Below, in pieces: positions 62,900 through 64,000 of a stretch of 64,000 nt of DNA (positions are counted from its first letter, which is position 1; every line of letters starts with the position of its first letter). The position numbers and the translations under genes were made by a program. Source of the DNA: Chionoecetes opilio (Eukaryota > Arthropoda > Malacostraca > Decapoda > Majidae); assembly GCA_016584305.1 (NCBI GenBank), contig JACEEZ010002677.1, positions 25,001 to 89,000 of the forward strand, given 5' to 3'. The notes under the pieces were generated by a model. That model was not told the origin of the DNA and did no database searches. It worked only from the letters and a program-made list of their open reading frames with translations.

Positions 62900-64000
62900 A
62901 GACTACGGGTTCTTTACCTGGGGGTGCGAGACCAACCTCTTGGGGGTGCCAGATGCTATGATAGACCACATCATTATATATTTGGGAACAATGGTGTAGC
63001 TATTAGCTAGGTATCTATCAACGGGGGCACAGCTGTATAGGGGGGGGGGGCACTATGGCAAGGGGCATTAGCTCAGGGGCATTCTGATACCACATAGAAG
63101 GGTATATCGTCAGTCAAAGGTCCAAGCGTATTATGGCAGCCATGGCCAGTGGGGGGGAGGGGGGGAACTCCGAATTTTCATGGGGGGGGGGGGGGGGGGG
63201 CGTTCCCTCCCGTAGCTACGCCACTGGCCATAGCTGATCTGACGTTATATAAGGCAGAAAGATAACGAGGCAACAGCCATTACTTTGCAAAGAGGACCAA
63301 ACAACCTCAAATCACACGTAAGCTCTCACTCCCTCCCTCTCCCACTCACAGAAGTGCCGCCAGGACATGGTGACTGGGGTGGCCAAGGTTGGACACAGAT
63401 CTTGTGTGGGGTGGCCAGGGCATAGCCATTAAAAAGAAATGGTTGAATTTTCATTAGACCTCTGACTCAGATCTGGGGTGGCCGCCTAGCTCCGCCACTG
63501 CCCACTCCTTCCTTTCCTCTCTCCCCCACTCCCCCACTTTCTCTCTCTATTACCTTAAGCTGCAGAAATATGAAGAAAAGCAACAAAATAAAGTGTTGTT
63601 TGGCCAAAAAATTATCCTTTTCCTCCTCCCATCTGCCTGCACACACCCTGCTTCCTCGCTGGCTCGCTCTCGACTGTCGCTCATACCGGATTACTCAAGG
63701 AACTCAACACTGCTTCGAAACACTAAACCTTTCCCTTATTTCCTTCCCACGCCGACCTGTTGACTTTTGACCAATAATTCTTGACCTGTAACCAGAACTG
63801 GGCAGTATTTAAATACATTTGTAAAATATTATGTGTCCAGCAGTGAAAGGGTTAAATACGTATTTAAATAAATGTGTTGTATTTAGAAATGCATTTATAA
63901 ATACAATGGTTGTCATGTATTTAAATACTCATAATATAAAAGTGTAAATACTTTTTTATCAGTTAATTTGCCATAAACCCGCCCAACTATCTGGCAACCC
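62900..64000. other. No gene recognised; G runs and possible hAT-type ends
   Basis: Contains G runs at 63039-63051 and 63182-63200. CGGGTTCTTTACCTGGGGGT (about 62907) resembles hAT termini. ACTGGGCAGTATTTAAATAC (about 63796) followed by repeated GTATTTAAATA words to 63945 resembles another hAT-type element that would extend past the window. No LYAR zinc-finger exon was recognised. Confidence 0.35.

Overview
This is eukaryotic nuclear DNA. It is very rich in repeats, with split genes, GT-AG introns and almost no bacterial-style gene packing. Long CA/GT and GA microsatellites, several tRNA-headed SINE families, and LINE tails of the 'CAACTAGGTAAATACACAC' and 'CATAAGAACATAAG' type suggest an arthropod, most likely a decapod crustacean. 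That assignment is inference; no species marker is present.

Three host genes are partly or fully visible. (1) Minus strand, 8827-13527: the first two coding exons of an ecto-5'-nucleotidase/apyrase-like secreted enzyme (signal peptide, HVNDFH and AAGD metal motifs); the remaining exons lie to the left, outside the window. (2) Plus strand, 23997-43576: a ten-exon GPATCH2/GPATCH2L-like gene. Every junction is GT-AG and the phases agree throughout, giving a 595-residue protein with the family signature DEGREADDEQSDWF but no recognisable G-patch. A possible alternative last exon lies at 45691-45785. (3) Minus strand, 55871-59506: the last two exons of the nucleolar protein LYAR; the zinc-finger exon must lie right of the window or be unrecognised.

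The rest is a dense mobile-element landscape. Left part (1-8.8 kb): a 35-bp satellite, purine tracts, two SINE copies, a LINE remnant, a ~150-bp tandem repeat carrying a TTAA-flanked MITE, and 29-bp and ~46-bp minisatellites. The nucleotidase intron (9-13.3 kb) holds microsatellites and a LINE 3' half with the FADD reverse-transcriptase box. Region 18-22 kb holds foldback elements, two LINE fragments and a pogo/Tigger-like MITE. GPATCH2 intron 2 (24.8-36.6 kb) holds a 1.5-kb minisatellite, piggyBac-like MITEs, a hAT-like MITE and long palindromes. Region 43.8-45.6 kb is a decayed LINE with its catalytic FADD changed to FAND. Region 47.0-50.9 kb is a stack of TA-flanked elements and SINEs nested in one another, followed by a THAP-domain fragment and a LINE. 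A 2.4-kb G-rich 17-bp minisatellite (51.2-53.6 kb) abuts a broken mariner. The LYAR intron and the sequence to its right (56.7-64 kb) contain a perfect 65-bp-arm palindrome, a hAT-like element with an 8-bp target duplication that holds a mariner piece and a SINE, two piggyBac-like MITEs of different families, and a Tigger-like element containing a SINE.

No operon-like cooperation, CRISPR array or rRNA was seen. The most interesting material is the set of apparently undescribed short elements that can be delimited to the base by their terminal repeats and target duplications, and the layered order of their insertions.
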